A stretch of DNA of 64,000 nt. Source: Trebouxia sp. TZW2008. Its lineage: Eukaryota; Chlorophyta; Trebouxiophyceae; Trebouxiales; Trebouxiaceae. Location of the stretch: positions 109,052-173,051 of the forward strand of contig BDIU01000203.1 of NCBI GenBank assembly GCA_002118135.1, read 5' to 3'. Positions within the stretch are counted from its first letter, which is position 1. Every line of letters starts with the position of its first letter. The position numbers were made by a program, and so were the translations under genes. Positions 45,787 to 59,100 of this stretch are shown here, piece after piece. The notes beneath the pieces are model-generated. The model was given only the letters and a program-made list of their open reading frames with translations, was not told the origin of the DNA and ran no database searches.

Positions 45787-46705
45787 GTATTTCTGATGTG
45801 TGCAAGCTGCACTTGCATAGCAGCACGCCAAAACAAATAGCTGCGTGTAAAGTGCACTCAGGCCAATGACAATGCAGCTCACAATGAAAGTGTTGCATGT
45901 TGATGTCAATTGCTGCAGTAAAGTGTGTACTGCGATGTAATGTGAGTACTGCAAGTTTGCTGCTCGATAATGATGCAGCTGCTCAACCACTTGCCAGCAT
46001 CTCAATATGTTTGAGTGATGCAATGCCTTGCTCTTGCACCTTGTGCGCCCGCTCCAGGTGTGTTTAGTAAGCTTGCTCTGTTGTCCATACTTTCATGCAT
46101 GATAGTCAGTAGCATGTTGCAGCATGAACCAAGGCACTTTGCGCTGAAGGCAAACAGCCAGGCTCTAGAGTTGTGCACTTTGCCAAGCTTCTTCAGTAAA
46201 CTGAAGCTGATCTCAGTCATATCAAGACAGAGTCACCCTGCCTCAAAGACAATGCGCTAGGTTTTGCACATCACTGGCGCTGCATGTGAATTGATGTGGA
46301 ACCGGTAGTCACAGGAGGCGCTGATGCATGCAACATTGAGCAGTCGCACTCTGGGATGCACAACATGATACAGCCTCTTGATGTCAAGCTTCGTCTCATC
46401 TACCTCTGTATGACAATATCGCTTTATAACAACATCTGTGCCTGAAATGGGTTGCCCTGTCTTCTCATTGCTCACAGGGTAACATTCCAGGCTGTAGTCG
46501 CACAAAAAATGAAATGATGAAATTGGGCCAGTAAAACCAATTCCTCTAGGTGCAGCAAAACACGTGAGGTCTCATATGTTCTAGTGTACACTCAGCAATG
46601 TGCTGACAGAAAGACAACTGAACAGAACACCTGCACCTCAAGCTGCAGAACAAACACAGAAAAGGCAAGACTGAAAACGGCAAGACATCCAATATTGTGC
46701 AACTA
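45787..46705. other. Region between the small gene's exons and the HA gene's stop
   Basis: Probably holds the last exon(s) and 3' UTR of the small plus-strand gene and the 3' UTR of the HA gene. The plus frame at 46015-46260 and the minus frame at 46505-46257 are open, but neither has supporting splice sites or a sound start. Confidence 0.4.
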
Positions 46706-49700
46706 TCAGCTCCTCAATGAGGGCACAGCAGTCCTGTCTGGTTCAACACCCAGAGTCAGCAGCTGTGAAGCATGTGCTGATGGCAACTGCCCTTGTGCAA
46801 GGAGCTTGGCTTGCGCAGACAGCCACAGATACAGACTGTCATCGTTGAGAGATTTGGCAGGAACCTGCAGCATCAGAAGCCAATAAGAACTAAATCCAAG
46901 TTAGCTGATGTCACGGAACAAGAAAGTGTTCACGATAGACACCCAGCTACATTTAGCTCCTTGCTTGACCAGCAGCTGCCAAATTTGCTTTACCTCGACG
47001 TGTCCATGCCGCCGTCTGAAGGCAACAAGCTCTGACAGCCTTGCATCCCACAGCATATCTGCATTGGTCCACACTGGTTGCCACGCAAATCCAAGCTGCT
47101 GCAGCCTCTGTACCCTTTTTGGTTGCAAAAGGCCTGCAGGGGATACTTGATCAACAGATGGACCACCTGCTGTCTTATAGTTTGCATCTATGAACTTAAC
47201 AGCCAATGTTACCCAGCACTACTCAGAACCATAGCAGGGACAGCTGGTATGTTACAGACCAAAACCCGGGCAGCCAGCGTACGATGTCAACATTATTTGA
47301 AACCAGCGAGAGGAGACTTGCTTGTGTGCACAGCCAGGCTGCTTGTGAGCCAAACAACTTGGCGTAGTGATGCATCTATGTAAAGCTTACCCAGCGCATA
47401 TAAGCCTTGCTGATGCACCAGCCAGTTGTTGACATCATCGTCCAGTGCAGTGACTTGCTGCCCAGCTGTTGCCACATGGTCCCTGTAATGTTCCCAGTGA
47501 TCTTGCCAGGTACTGTCACTCATACGCATCACTTTGCCACTGAGCGACCATGTGAGTCCTGCATCCCAGGCCTCACAATTCTCAAGTGAGCACTTTACCA
47601 GCACCTTGCAAAGCTGGGACAAGTAACAGTGCCTCCAATGCAGCACAATCAATCAACACAACTTGTTTGTGCAGAGATTTGTAAGAGAGGAGCATGGTGC
47701 TATGTAATGAAATCAGAAATATGGCTGAGTGCTTACCGAGGTTGGTAATGTACTGCATTTGTATGGAGGTCAGCTGCTTCTCGTCCCACAGTGCCCGTTG
47801 AGTGAGAACCCAACGCCTTATTGCACATCTTCTTCCAGCTGGCCTGCCAGGAGGTTGACTGGCGTACAGAGCAGTGTCATTCTTGGACTGTGAAATAGCT
47901 GCAGCTGACTGTAAAACAGCGGCTGTGCGTGGGCTAGCAGCAGTTGCATGGGATGACAGTGTCTGAAAACGTAACTGAGGCTGCTGTATTGCAATGGTAG
48001 ACTGCACTAGTGTTGCGCCATGACTTGCATGTGCTGTAGTGTACATTGAGGATGCAAGCTGTCTTGGAGCATAGCTAGACTTGCTGACGTGGTGGTGTTG
48101 ACTAGGTGCAGGCTGAGCTGCCTTCTGCTTGACATGCTTCTGTGCTGTTGTTGCTGCACCTGAAATCTGCTGATCTCTCTTGGATTTCTGCACAAATGAG
48201 AGCAAGATCATTAGCATGAACTGAACAGTCACCTTCACACCATATCAGATTGCTTTGACACTGCAGGCATATGTGTGAAGCATTATTTTGATGTCAGAAC
48301 TGCACTTGCTGCCAAGGACTCTGTCCTTGAAGTGAATGAATGTCCTTGTTCAGAAGTACCTCAGCTCAGCAGTCAGATTGCTACATGCATGACTGAAGTG
48401 TCCTCAAATGACAATGGACAATGCTTCATTTACACAGTGTCCAAAATCAAGACACTACTGTACTCTCACAGTAGCATAGCCAGTGCAGCACAGAGCTCTT
48501 TTGAAGTCGTGCTCAACACAAAATGACAATTCCAGTGAAAAGCTTGCCTGCTCTGGGAAGATCTGTGAGCCAGTGAGGTAAAGGGCGGTCTCATGGGCCA
48601 TTTGCTTCCAGTGCATAGGCGACTCTGTGTCCATCTGAAAGCCAGCCAGCTGCAGCATGAAATACTGCTCCCGTGGCAGGCGATGCTGTCGCCACAGCCA
48701 GCGCTGCTTGGCCAGCCAGTAGCTCTGCCCTGCTTCTAGCTTAGCATTTGACAGAGCATCTCGCCGCTTGCTAGTTTGCTGCAGGCGAGCAAAAGGCTTG
48801 ACACATCAATTTGCATGCTACCTTGCTGTAGACAAGCAGAAGGCATGACAGATGTCTCTGCATGCTAGTTTGCTGCAGGCAAGCAGAAGGCTTGACACCC
48901 TTCTCTGCAGCAACGCACGCTGTGACTGCCCCAAGCAAGACTGTAGCTGTTTGTTTACATCCTGTGACTGCAACTGTTTTAACTAGCTTCGCCACACATA
49001 GACCACTGTAGCCAAGCCATTTGACTGCGTGAGAAACTATAATCAGTTGGGGTAAGCATCAGCAACTTGAGCACTCGATTTGACTCAGCCATGACGCCAC
49101 AAGCAGCAGGATCAAGCAATCACAGCAACAATGATCACATGTTCTCACCCGCTGCAGAGCATTGGCTCCCTTCTGAACAGGCTGCTTCTGACCGCCATTT
49201 GGAGCCACCCTGGAGCCCTGTGGGGAGTACCTGGAGGGGTAGGGGGGCGGGAAGCCTCTACTCTGTCTTGACGCTTTCAAGAGAGGGCCACGAGATCCAG
49301 CATTCACAGCAGAAGCTGTGAAGCTTTGAGCAGATACTTGCTGAGCTGATGGTGAGGCATGAGATGGACCGTCTGAGCTGTTTAGCTGATCAATCTTGTC
49401 TACATCCTGAGCAAGGGACTTGCGCGTTGATGATGATTGTGTGGGCTGACGGACGCCAGCTGTTTCTTTGCTCCTGGCTGCATTGATCTTGCAGTTACGC
49501 TCCACAATGTACAGCAGCTTGCCCAGCTGCTTCATCCAACGCCGCTGCTGCATTGTGTGTTGTTTCTGCACAAAGCAAAAAGCGTGAATACTTGCACAGT
49601 CATCTGACATGCGCTTCAAGCAAAGCACCCTTTTACTCCAGAAGCAAGTGAAGCAGAAGACATCAGTCAATAAAGACATACGAGCTGTATCAGTGTAAAA

Positions 49701-52700
49701 GGACAGCTGCCAGGCAGAGACTTGACCAGCAGCAGCATTTTTAAGCATCTCAAGCGTCTCAGCAGATAACTGAGTCTGCTGCTATGTGCACTGCTCCTTG
49801 ATAGACTGCCAAGGTCCAGGCATGCCATATATGAGGCCAACACACAAAGAGCGTTAGCTTGCCTGAACAGGATCCCATGTAAACCCAATGGCATCCAGGC
49901 GCTTGATAGCGTTGAGGTCAAGCAAGTTGCGGCGGCGGAACTCCCTCTGCAGCGAAACCCACATGGCCAGCTGGCGAGCCTGCAGACCCCCCTGCTCGCC
50001 CCATTCCAGCCCCAGCCAATCAAACTTCTCTTGCCCCTGCAGCAACGCATTATCAACTAAGCTGTCTGAAAACTTGTGGGGCGCCCATATACAAGTTCTA
50101 CATGAGCATCAGGAGAAGTTTGGCATGCATGTGTGCAGAGGCTTCAGCCATGCAATGGCTGTTTGCTGCCTGCTGCGCTCATGAACAATCCTGAGGCATC
50201 TTGCCAAAATCAAAATCACGCCAGTGCATCCCACACTCAAGCAGTTTTGTCACAGCAGTGACCTTGCAAGAGAGAAGCAGGGCCGCCATGTCACAATTTG
50301 CAGCTGTCTACGATAAGCATGCAAAAAGATGCTCAATGTCTGCCTGAGAAGGGCATATGAGTAATGCCAAGCTACTCAAGCTGTCTGTTGTACGGGTAGC
50401 TAACAAGACCGGGTAAGACTGTAGCAGAATCGCATGCAACTGGACCACATCAAGTGATTGCAACTAGCAGAGGCATGATGCATTTGCAGTAGGCACACCC
50501 TGCGCCCAGTACCATGCAAGCTGGGCAGCAAGGTGCAGACAGCTCACATTGCACAAAAGCCATTCCAGCAGCTGGTCAAATCTGTTCTCCCACTCCTGTG
50601 TGATGCGTGCAACTTCACCAAACTCAAAGCCCAGAGCGTACAGGATCTGTAGGCGCTCGTCTGACAGGGTGCCCTCTAAACGAGCTACCCTCTGCCGTTG
50701 CACCCACAGGTCCAGGTCAGGATGTTCAGAATGATCCTGTACCAAGGAACAGAAAGTTGAGATTGCAATTTATTGATTGCGATCCTCTGATGCTGCAAGT
50801 CAAGATGGTTTTGCATCACGAACCAAAGATAAAAATGAAACTTGAGTTTGCTCAATGTGCTGGCAAGAGTGCCAGGTGTGCATGGACCAAGTCTTGTCTC
50901 GCCAGCCCAGCTTGTTCGCTGATGCGCTTCGCAAAATGAAAGTCACATGCATTAAGAGCCTGCAGGTGTGCTACGCAGTACAAAGAGTGCAATTGGCATG
51001 CGAGGATGCAAGTGTGGATGGGCATGCTTATGGCTGTCTGCATAAGCATGGGAAGCGACCTGTGGCGTGCATGACTGTTGCCTGCGAGGCAACTCCTGCG
51101 ATGCATGAAAACAGGACAAGCAGAATGGCATGGTCTACAACAGCAGGAAAAGCTACCACTGTGATGGTGCCTAGGCCGTGATTGAATGCTGGTGTTTTTT
51201 ACACAATAAACATGCTGGAAATAATAAATTGCTCTTGTATGTACCAAGCTGGGCCCCTGGAGCCTGCCTGCCATACGCGGCAAAGGAATGAATGAAACGA
51301 CTGAACGCATGCTGCATAGTGCAGCACTTGACAGGACCTGACCAACAACCAGAAGAATGGGCAAGCACCGCTGCTGATCAGCACACTGAACAGAGTGTGA
51401 GCAAACAATGCAAGAAACTCGCAGTGTCCACTGGCCCTGAGCTGAACGCATACCTCAGGAACAGTGCAATGTCCATGGCGATGCATGAAAGCTGCAAGCT
51501 GCACTACTCGCCGATCCCAGCGATCATTTGCGCTGGGTTTGCACAGCATGATCTGAGGTACTCTCAGAAAGATCTGGCCAACACCTTTGCCTCCTGCAGG
51601 ACCAGTGTGAAATTGATTCGCAGGTGCAATTTGTGCTGAGCATGCAGACCAATCTAGACTTGCACATACACGCAGGAAGTGCATGCAACCACGGACACAT
51701 CAGACAGCAATGAATATGCATCCACTTGCAAATAATAAGCATCTGCAGATCTTGCAGATGACACATGATGTCATGCTTGTTGATGTAGAGCGCCCAGGCT
51801 GCTGAGTGTGCACACAGCTTGCCTGGTTCTATGCCGCATTCCTCCACCAGGTACTCAGCACAGCTTATCAGGTTGCGCTCCACACGGGATCGCCTGCGCC
51901 TGTCAACCAGCTCCCTGCCTGCAGCTGTGACGCGCCAAGCAACCGCAGCCTTGATCACTCCATCCACTTTTGACTTCTCAATGCCACACTCATTGAGCAG
52001 GTACTGCTCAGCACTGCCCTCCTGCCGAAGCATGACAGGCTCAGGACAGGAAGGGCCCAGAGCTGCCATGCATACATTGCGGGCTTGTCTGCCAGCTACA
52101 GGAGGGGAGTGCCTGAGCAGGCATGGTGTGTGCAGTCTGTTTGCCTGTGACAGGCAGCACAACCACTCAGGTTGAGAAAGGCCTGAGACACTCCCCTCCA
52201 AAAGCTGAGATGCAGGATGCTGCATTCGCACTGACGTGGAACTGAGCCAGTGGATTTGAGCTTGATAGTGGACAGTGAGGGCAATGCTGCCTGTTGAGGT
52301 CACAGCTATGCAGTATGATAGCATAGAATGTGCAAGCTGGACAGTGTATTACCGTCCAAGGTGGAGGACGCGAGCTTCTGTTCCGGTCTCGTTTCCTGAT
52401 TGGACGACGTTCGATCACCAGATGCGGGAAAATTTCCTCGCCCCAGCCTTCGCCTCGTCTCTCAAGTCTGAAGATCAGCTCAGTTGAGGCTGTCTGCTCT
52501 TCCGCTGCTGGGAGCTCAGCCTGGTGAACAGCTTCGCTGGTGGAGACTTCAGTGCTCCGACTGCTGAGCTGACGGTCAAGTAGCTGCTCATACAGCTCCT
52601 GCTTGGCTTGTCTGTCTGCTGCAGCTAACGCCTTTTCCTGCGCATCCTGGACGCCTGAGCGGGCGTCCCTGTTACTTTGCTGCCAGAAATACGCTGCTGG

Positions 52701-52850
52701 ACGTCTAAGCTGTCTTCGTGGGCGCTTTGCTGAGGACCGCTGGACTTGTGGCTTGTTGCGCTCGAGTGGAAGCAACTGCACGTGGCTATAGTATTTGACA
52801 CTTGAGCCTGAAATGGACGAAGGGCGCGCGGCTATGAGCGAACTCTGCAT
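46706..52850 (-). CDS. mTERF-like and helicase-associated (HA) repeat protein
   Basis: Eleven exons (minus order): 52850-52353, 52021-51823, 51593-51454, 50736-50548, 50036-49863, 49565-49149, 48778-48548, 48187-47737, 47558-47391, 47133-46994, 46864-46706 (TGA). All phases agree; about 921 aa. Residues 1-60 are Ser/Arg-rich and basic, like an organelle transit peptide. About 170-250 holds two mTERF-like helical units (YLLNECGIE, YLVEECGIE, GVGQIFLRVPQIML). Then several HA domains, a three-helix fold with W-x(n)-L-x-x-F-x-x-RHGH, W-(V/L)-x-x-QR and L-x-x-LGF-x-W: LAAFMHRHGHCTVPE, LWVQRQRVARLEG, LYALGFEFG, RLDAIGFTW, WLAKQRWLWRQHRL, WLVHQQGLYALG, LVAFRRRHGHVEV and LYLWLSAQAKLLAQG. There is no helicase core. 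A role in organelle DNA or RNA binding is inferred. Three introns (51822, 49862, 48547) begin with GC. Confidence 0.9.
48771..48905 (-). repeat. Copies of an acceptor/exon start (before HA exon 48778)
   Basis: CTAGTTTGCTGCAGGCGAGC...GGCTTGACAC at 48771-48803 recurs at about 48866-48897, and more weakly at 48822-48850. This is the only exon-end array seen in the HA gene. Confidence 0.75.
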
Positions 52851-53161
52851 GAAACGCTGAGCAGCACTGTGGACACTGACATCAACAACGCACGTTCATG
52901 GGCACATGCTACGCTTGCGCGTTGCCGGAATCGGCTCCAGCAATCGATAAGACATGGACAAGCTGCACGAAGAAGAGTTGCTGATTCTTGCAGATCTGTT
53001 CTTCCCCTTCAGTTAAGTCATCGACCTTAACTTCGAATTGCGTTGTGCTGTGCACTGTCTGCGCGCGGCTGTGATGGTACACATCGCGGATGTCTTTGCA
53101 GGGCCGTAAATGTGTAGCAAACGTACTGTAGTTAGCTCAAGTCCCACCCGCTGTACTCAGA
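52851..53161. promoter_or_regulatory. Putative bidirectional promoter (HA protein / golgin)
   Basis: 311 bp lie between the divergent ATGs at 52850 and 53162. It is CpG-richer than flanking introns (GTCTGCGCGCGGCTG, TGCGCGTTGCCGGAATCGG) and contains no ORF. No TATA box is apparent. Confidence 0.45.
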
Positions 53162-56100
53162 ATGTGGAATCGGCTGAACGGAGTGGCAGGCAACATCAGA
53201 ACAAATGTGTCACAGCTGGCCAAAGACGTCTTGGAGGGTGACAATGGGTCCCCACGAAGGGTGAGATCCTGTCAAGCTCAGCCATGATCCCATGAATGTC
53301 GACATGACAAGTAACGAACCAAACACTTAGCTACGTTGTTGAGCAAGCTGAAACCTGCCTGCTTGGCAGGGACTAGAAAATGAAGCAGCCAATCAGCAGC
53401 TTCAGCAAGGTTCTCTTGGGACCCAACTGTATTCCGGTCTGCAGCAGCGTCCGTATTATCAGGATGGCGCACAGCACAAGGCTCAGCCTACACAGCAACA
53501 GGCACCCCTGCAACAAATCCCTTTCCTGCCTCAGCCATTAGCACCAAAGCATCCAGCTGCAAAGCCAAAATTGTTTGTCCCAGGGCAGCAGGTGCACAGC
53601 ACACATCCAGCAACTGGAGCTGCCAGTCAGCATCAAGCTACAGCTCAAGCTCAAGGCAATGCTGCAGCACAGCAACAGCCAGCCGTATCCTCCAGACTAT
53701 CCGCTCTGAAGGCACGTCTTGATTCAGAGAAGGTCAAAGGAGCCGACGGGAAAGGCACTGCTCCACGGTCAGTCCTGTCACCATGTGCTGCTATCTAGTA
53801 CTATGAGCAAGGGGACGGCAGGCGCAATTACTGTGCATGGCCCCAGGCTGGTTGCTTTGCAGTATGTAACCTCAAGGCTGACTGCTTTGCAGTACATGAT
53901 GTCAAGCTTGATTGCTCTGCATGTGCAGTAGCAGCACACAAGGTAGCACTCGCTCAGTATTTCACGGACAAACATGTGTGCTTCATACCTGCACTTCCGA
54001 TGCAAATGTCACCACTTGGTGTTGTCAACAGGCCAAATCCAGCGGCTTCAGCTGTGCCAATGAGACCAGTCACCCGGTCTGGCAGGCCCCAAATCCCATT
54101 CATGAGCAGTGGTGGCAGACAAAACATAGTCAATGCACAGCAGAGCCAGCCATCACCACGGCTTGTCAACTCAGTTCCTGCATCCCCTGTTCAGCAGAGT
54201 CAGCTGAAGCCCACAGCCTCTCCTCAGCCGCACGGACAGCGGCCTCAGGCAGCCAGAGTAGAGCATCACATGCATGATGTTGGCTTTGAAGATGTTGATC
54301 TGGACAGCCCAGATGCAGCAGCACGATTGGGACACAATACATCACTGGACAGCAGCAATACTATGCCCATTCCTTTCATGTTGCCGTCTGCACATACCAC
54401 CTCATCACTGCCTTCAGCAGAAGCCGCAGAGCAAAGCGCCACTTCTTTCACTGAAGTGGATCATGCTGGTCCTGTCAGCCTGAGGGGTCATGCTGATCAT
54501 GCCGATCACAGCACAGCCCTCCTCAACAGTGAACAATTCCCACATTTGGCGCACTTAGATGCACAGGATATGCTTGGTCCAGCAGCAAACACACCTGTGC
54601 TTTCAGAGCACAATCAGCAAGCTGCAAACACCATGATGGGACCCTTCAGTATGTACAGTGGGCCATCAAGCATCAACAGCTCAGCACCAGCATCACCTGC
54701 AAGCAGCTCAGCCCCTATGCGTCGGCCCTCCTTCTTGCCCAGGGGCATGTCATCTCATCTGCAAAAAGCTTTGCGAGGCGCTGCTGCAGCTGCCTCAAAA
54801 GCTTCAGCTGCAATTGCTCCTCCACCCAACAGCACCAACAGTGCTGCAGATGCCTGGCAAGCTGGTGCAGATGCTGCCCTTGCTTCATTGCCTGATCAAG
54901 AAGCAGCTTCAGCACAACCGCTACCTTTTGGGCAGACAGGACCAGCTTCTACTTCTTCAACAGGCGCACAGGAGCATGGTAAAAGCAACAAGCCATGGTG
55001 GCATCAGCAGCTGCGCAATCTGCAGCACAACCTGCAGTCAGACGCTGCTTCTGAGTCAGATGCTGGCACCTCTGCAGAAGCTAATGACCATGCTGTGTCC
55101 AGTCAGCAACCCTCTGGTGCAACAGCTGATGGCGTCAGTGGCAGCCTCTCTGTAGGCAATGGTCAGGATGCCAACAGGCATGCAGACTGGCTCCAGCATG
55201 TACAAGGGACTGATGGTGATCTAGAGGAACCACAGACGCTGGAAACAGCTCTGTTCTCTGCAGTTGATGTTGGAGTCAACAGCTCTGCCCAGAATGCCCT
55301 TCAGCCTAGTGAGGCTGATGGTCTGGTCACTGACGCAGACGCTGACAGCCCTGAAGTGCTACAGGTACTGCATTTGTCATTGTCACGGGCCTGCAAGGCT
55401 AGATGCTCCTCCCACTGTCATTGTCATGATATGCACTGCACTCTTGAGCTGGAGACAAGCTGCGACTTGTTGTTGCATGTCCACAGAGCAGACTTTAGTA
55501 CACAGCTGTCATATAGATCAAGTTGCTGGCCTCTGTGCATGTCTGCTCTATGTCATGACCCATGGATTTAGCATGATAGGTTGAAGTTGACAGGTTGAGC
55601 AATATGGTGCGAGTGCTATGCAGGAAATTTCAGAAGACTCTGAGTCATTTCATGGGCAGGACAGCGACACTATTCAGCAGCCTGCTGAGATGGCTCAGCC
55701 TGGGCTTGCTGCTTTATTCATGGCGCCTGACTCTGCCTCAGACTCCAATGAGCAAGTTTCTGTTGCTGAGGCTGATGACCTGGACCAGACTCACTCAGTT
55801 TCTCAGCATCAGGAGGCCAATTCAATCAATGTTGCAGCAGAGGTGCCAACATCAAGCACAGACAGTGTGCCATCCAGCCACCTACAGCATGAAAACATGA
55901 GTCAGACTGCAGATGCACACTTGAGTTCACATGATCTGTCCAGACAGGTTGCATTGCTCCAGCAGCAGCTGGAGGAAAGTCAACAGAGGTGTCGCTACCT
56001 TGAGGCCCTGGTTGCTGCCCATGACTCAGAGCAGACTGATGTGCGACAAAAGCATGAGCAGCAAGCAAGGGCTATCGTCCAGCAGCATCAGCAACAACTC

Positions 56101-59100
56101 AAGCTGCATCAGCAGCAAGCATCTCAGCAGCAAAGTCAGCTTGAGACTGCCAAGCATGGCACAGGCAAGTTGCAACAGCAACTGCAAGCGTCTAAACAGG
56201 ATACCCAGGCCTTGCAGCAACAGCTGATACAGCAGCAGGACCGGTTGAATCAGAGCAATGCTAACGCTGCAAGCCTGCAAAGTGATCTGAGCGCTATGCA
56301 GCAGCAACTTGAGTCTGCTCAGAGTGCCCATGCTGCTCATCAAGACACAGCAGCAGCGCATTTGCAGCAGCAGCTCAAGAGTTGGCAGGAAGAGATGCAT
56401 AGTACTCAGCAGGAGCTCCAAGCTGCTCAAGCTGAGCTGAGCTCTGTGAGGTCTGAGCTAACCGTTAGCCAACAGCATCTTGAAGCTGCACAGCAGCAGA
56501 GTGAGTCAGATCGGCAGACTTCTGCTCAAAGGGAAGCTGTTTGGCAGGAGGAGTTGCAGCAGCATCAGGCAGCTGCAAAAAACCTGCATGAGGTCTGTCT
56601 TTGCTGTCAACACTGCTTTGCATGTTTGTGACAGTGTTGTAAGCAAGCCAACATTGCTACAAGAGAATCAATGGTGTTCCTGCTTTGCTATTAGTGTGAC
56701 ATGCTTTACTGACAGACTGTGGCATCAAGTGTGTTGCAGTACATTGGCAGCAAAAGAGAACTCTGCAATCAAGGCAAGCAATCAGAAAATTGGTTTGTTG
56801 GTTTCTGGTTTACAGTGAGGCGCCTCAAATTGCTTTGTGTGGCAAGACTGCAACTATAAGTTGAATTAGTATCAAAGGGTACTGCTGAAATTCCAATGCT
56901 CTGCAGGACATAGACGAGCTGAGTACAGCGCATGGTCAGCTGCTGGAGCAGCATCAGCAACTCTTGCAGCAGCAGAAGCCAGAACCTGAAGCCAATAGGT
57001 CAGCTGATGAGGTGACAGAGCTGAGTCAGCAGCTGCAGCGCGCCCACCAAGACCTGGCCAGTCAGCGTGCCAAGACTATGGCTCTGCAGCAGGTGCAGTT
57101 CTGACTGTGGCAACTTCATGTTATACTTTGCTGCATTCTTTTCTGTGATATTTTATTACTGTTCCTATTCTGCAGCTTGATTTTCAACACCCTCTGCTTT
57201 CATCCTCCAGGGCTTTTATCAGGCTGCAGATGGCATGTCAGATGTTCCTGCACCCCTCACCTTATTCCACCCAGCATATACATTTAGGCGTGCATCAATT
57301 TGATTTTGAGAGTACGCCTCAGCAGTACCTCTACACCTCACAGGATGGGCTGCCAGTGCCATGATTGCTTACTTATGCAAAGGTGTAGCAGCTGCAGACA
57401 CGGCTACAGAAAGCATCAGGAGTTCCTCTTTGCAGTTCCAGAGTGTGGTCTGCAGGCTTTGGATGATCAGGGTGAGGAGATAGAGGCTGCTCAGGCATCA
57501 GCAGTTGCATCTGCAGCAGCCAGTGAAGACCTGCACACCAGCTTAGAAAGCCAGCTCAGATCCTCTGAGGCAGATGTGGGCCGCCTGCAAAGCGAAGTCA
57601 CCCGCCTCAAAGCTGCATTCGCATCAGCTGCTGCAAAAGACACTGCACAGCTGGACACACAAGCCAGGCAAGCAAGTGAGCTTCAGGCATCACAGTCAGA
57701 AGTCAAGCAACTGCAGGCAGAGATGCAGCAGCTCAGGGCTAAGGTGGCAGCTTCAGCAGAAGCTGTTCTGACAGGTGCTGAGTCACCTGCTAGCAGAGAC
57801 GGCAGCCAGACAGCTTCCGTGTCTGGCAGATCTGCAACTGCTGCAATGCTGGCTGACGGCAACCACACCGGTCAGAACCTCAGTGCCTATGCATCGGCTG
57901 GTAGACGTCGCATCGGGATGACATGCACCGACTCCCTTCAACTGCTGCATTCATTGCTACACAAGCTTAAGAAGTCTACTTGATGAGCTGCACTTTTGTG
58001 TTTTGACTACGTGTTGGCAGTCTGATAGTCTTGGGCTGCAGCAGCTTGTTGATCAGCAGGCAGCCATCAAGCTTGTGGTGAATACAATGTTGTTGTTCAG
58101 GTCGTCAGAAGCCCGTGCTGAATGGCTCTGAGGCCCCTGGCGTTGTACCTGCTGACGGCAACCTGCAAGACCTGGGAGGCAGTGATGCACTGCAACAGCA
58201 GCTGACTGCTGCTGAGCAGGAAAGGGACAAGGCCAAGAAGCAGCTAAACAGGCAAGGCATCTGCAGAATTTTGTCCAGCTCTGGCCAGAACGTCCCTTCT
58301 TGTGCTTGAGCTAAACACAGCTTGTGCAGAGGCAGATCCAGGCAAAGATCATTCTTTCAGAAGACACCTTAAAGTATGATGGCATGCATGCATCATGGCA
58401 TGCCTTCTCTAGCTTGTAACAACGTGTCTAGTGCAGGCAGATGCCGTTTACAAGCCTCACTCTGGTTTTAAGGGTCCGCCAACGCATTGTGTGCCTCAAG
58501 TTTGCAAAGGCAGAGCTGTCAGTTGAAATGTTTCACAATTGTCATCAGACAGACCCATTTATTGTTATCATGAGTTTCATGTATTTACATCATTCAAAGC
58601 CAGCTGATGCATCAATCAACGAGAAGTTGTCATGCCAGGCGCTGTTGCAGTGCTTTGAATCTGTAATGCAGTAACACATTGACATCATATTTTGAGGATC
58701 ATTTGTGATTTGCAGGCTGAAGCAGCAGCTGATAAGTGAGCAGGAAGAAGAGGAGGAAAAGCTGACGTGGCGCGTGGAAGCTGAAGTGAAGCTGGCCAAG
58801 GAAGAGTGGCAAGCTTCAGAAGCCCATCGTGGTGTTGGCAGTCAAGGTGGGTTCCAACAGTCTTAAGGCAACATCAGCTCATGATGTTGCACCTGCATGC
58901 GCACCAGATGCAACTGCATCTGAGCTGGAAACGCCAGCCTGCAAGCACTGACAGGGCGATTTGACCACAAGCATAGTGCTTGCCTCTCTGCTGGGCATCC
59001 TTCAAAGACTGTGCCAGCATGCTCACACGCAAATGCATATTGGTGGTAGTACCTGTACAAAAAGCTGCTGCATTGCTGGGACTAAAATAAACGTTTGTGA

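Noticed and set aside
46257..46505. Minus-strand open frame of 82 codons
   Set aside because: It begins at TTG, has no in-frame ATG, no recognisable domain and no splice partners; it may be a UTR.
50870..50965. Possible extra HA exon on the minus strand (ALNACDFHFAKRIS...)
   Set aside because: It has an acceptor but no donor before its stop, and exons 51593-51454 and 50736-50548 join in phase with a continuous HA domain without it.
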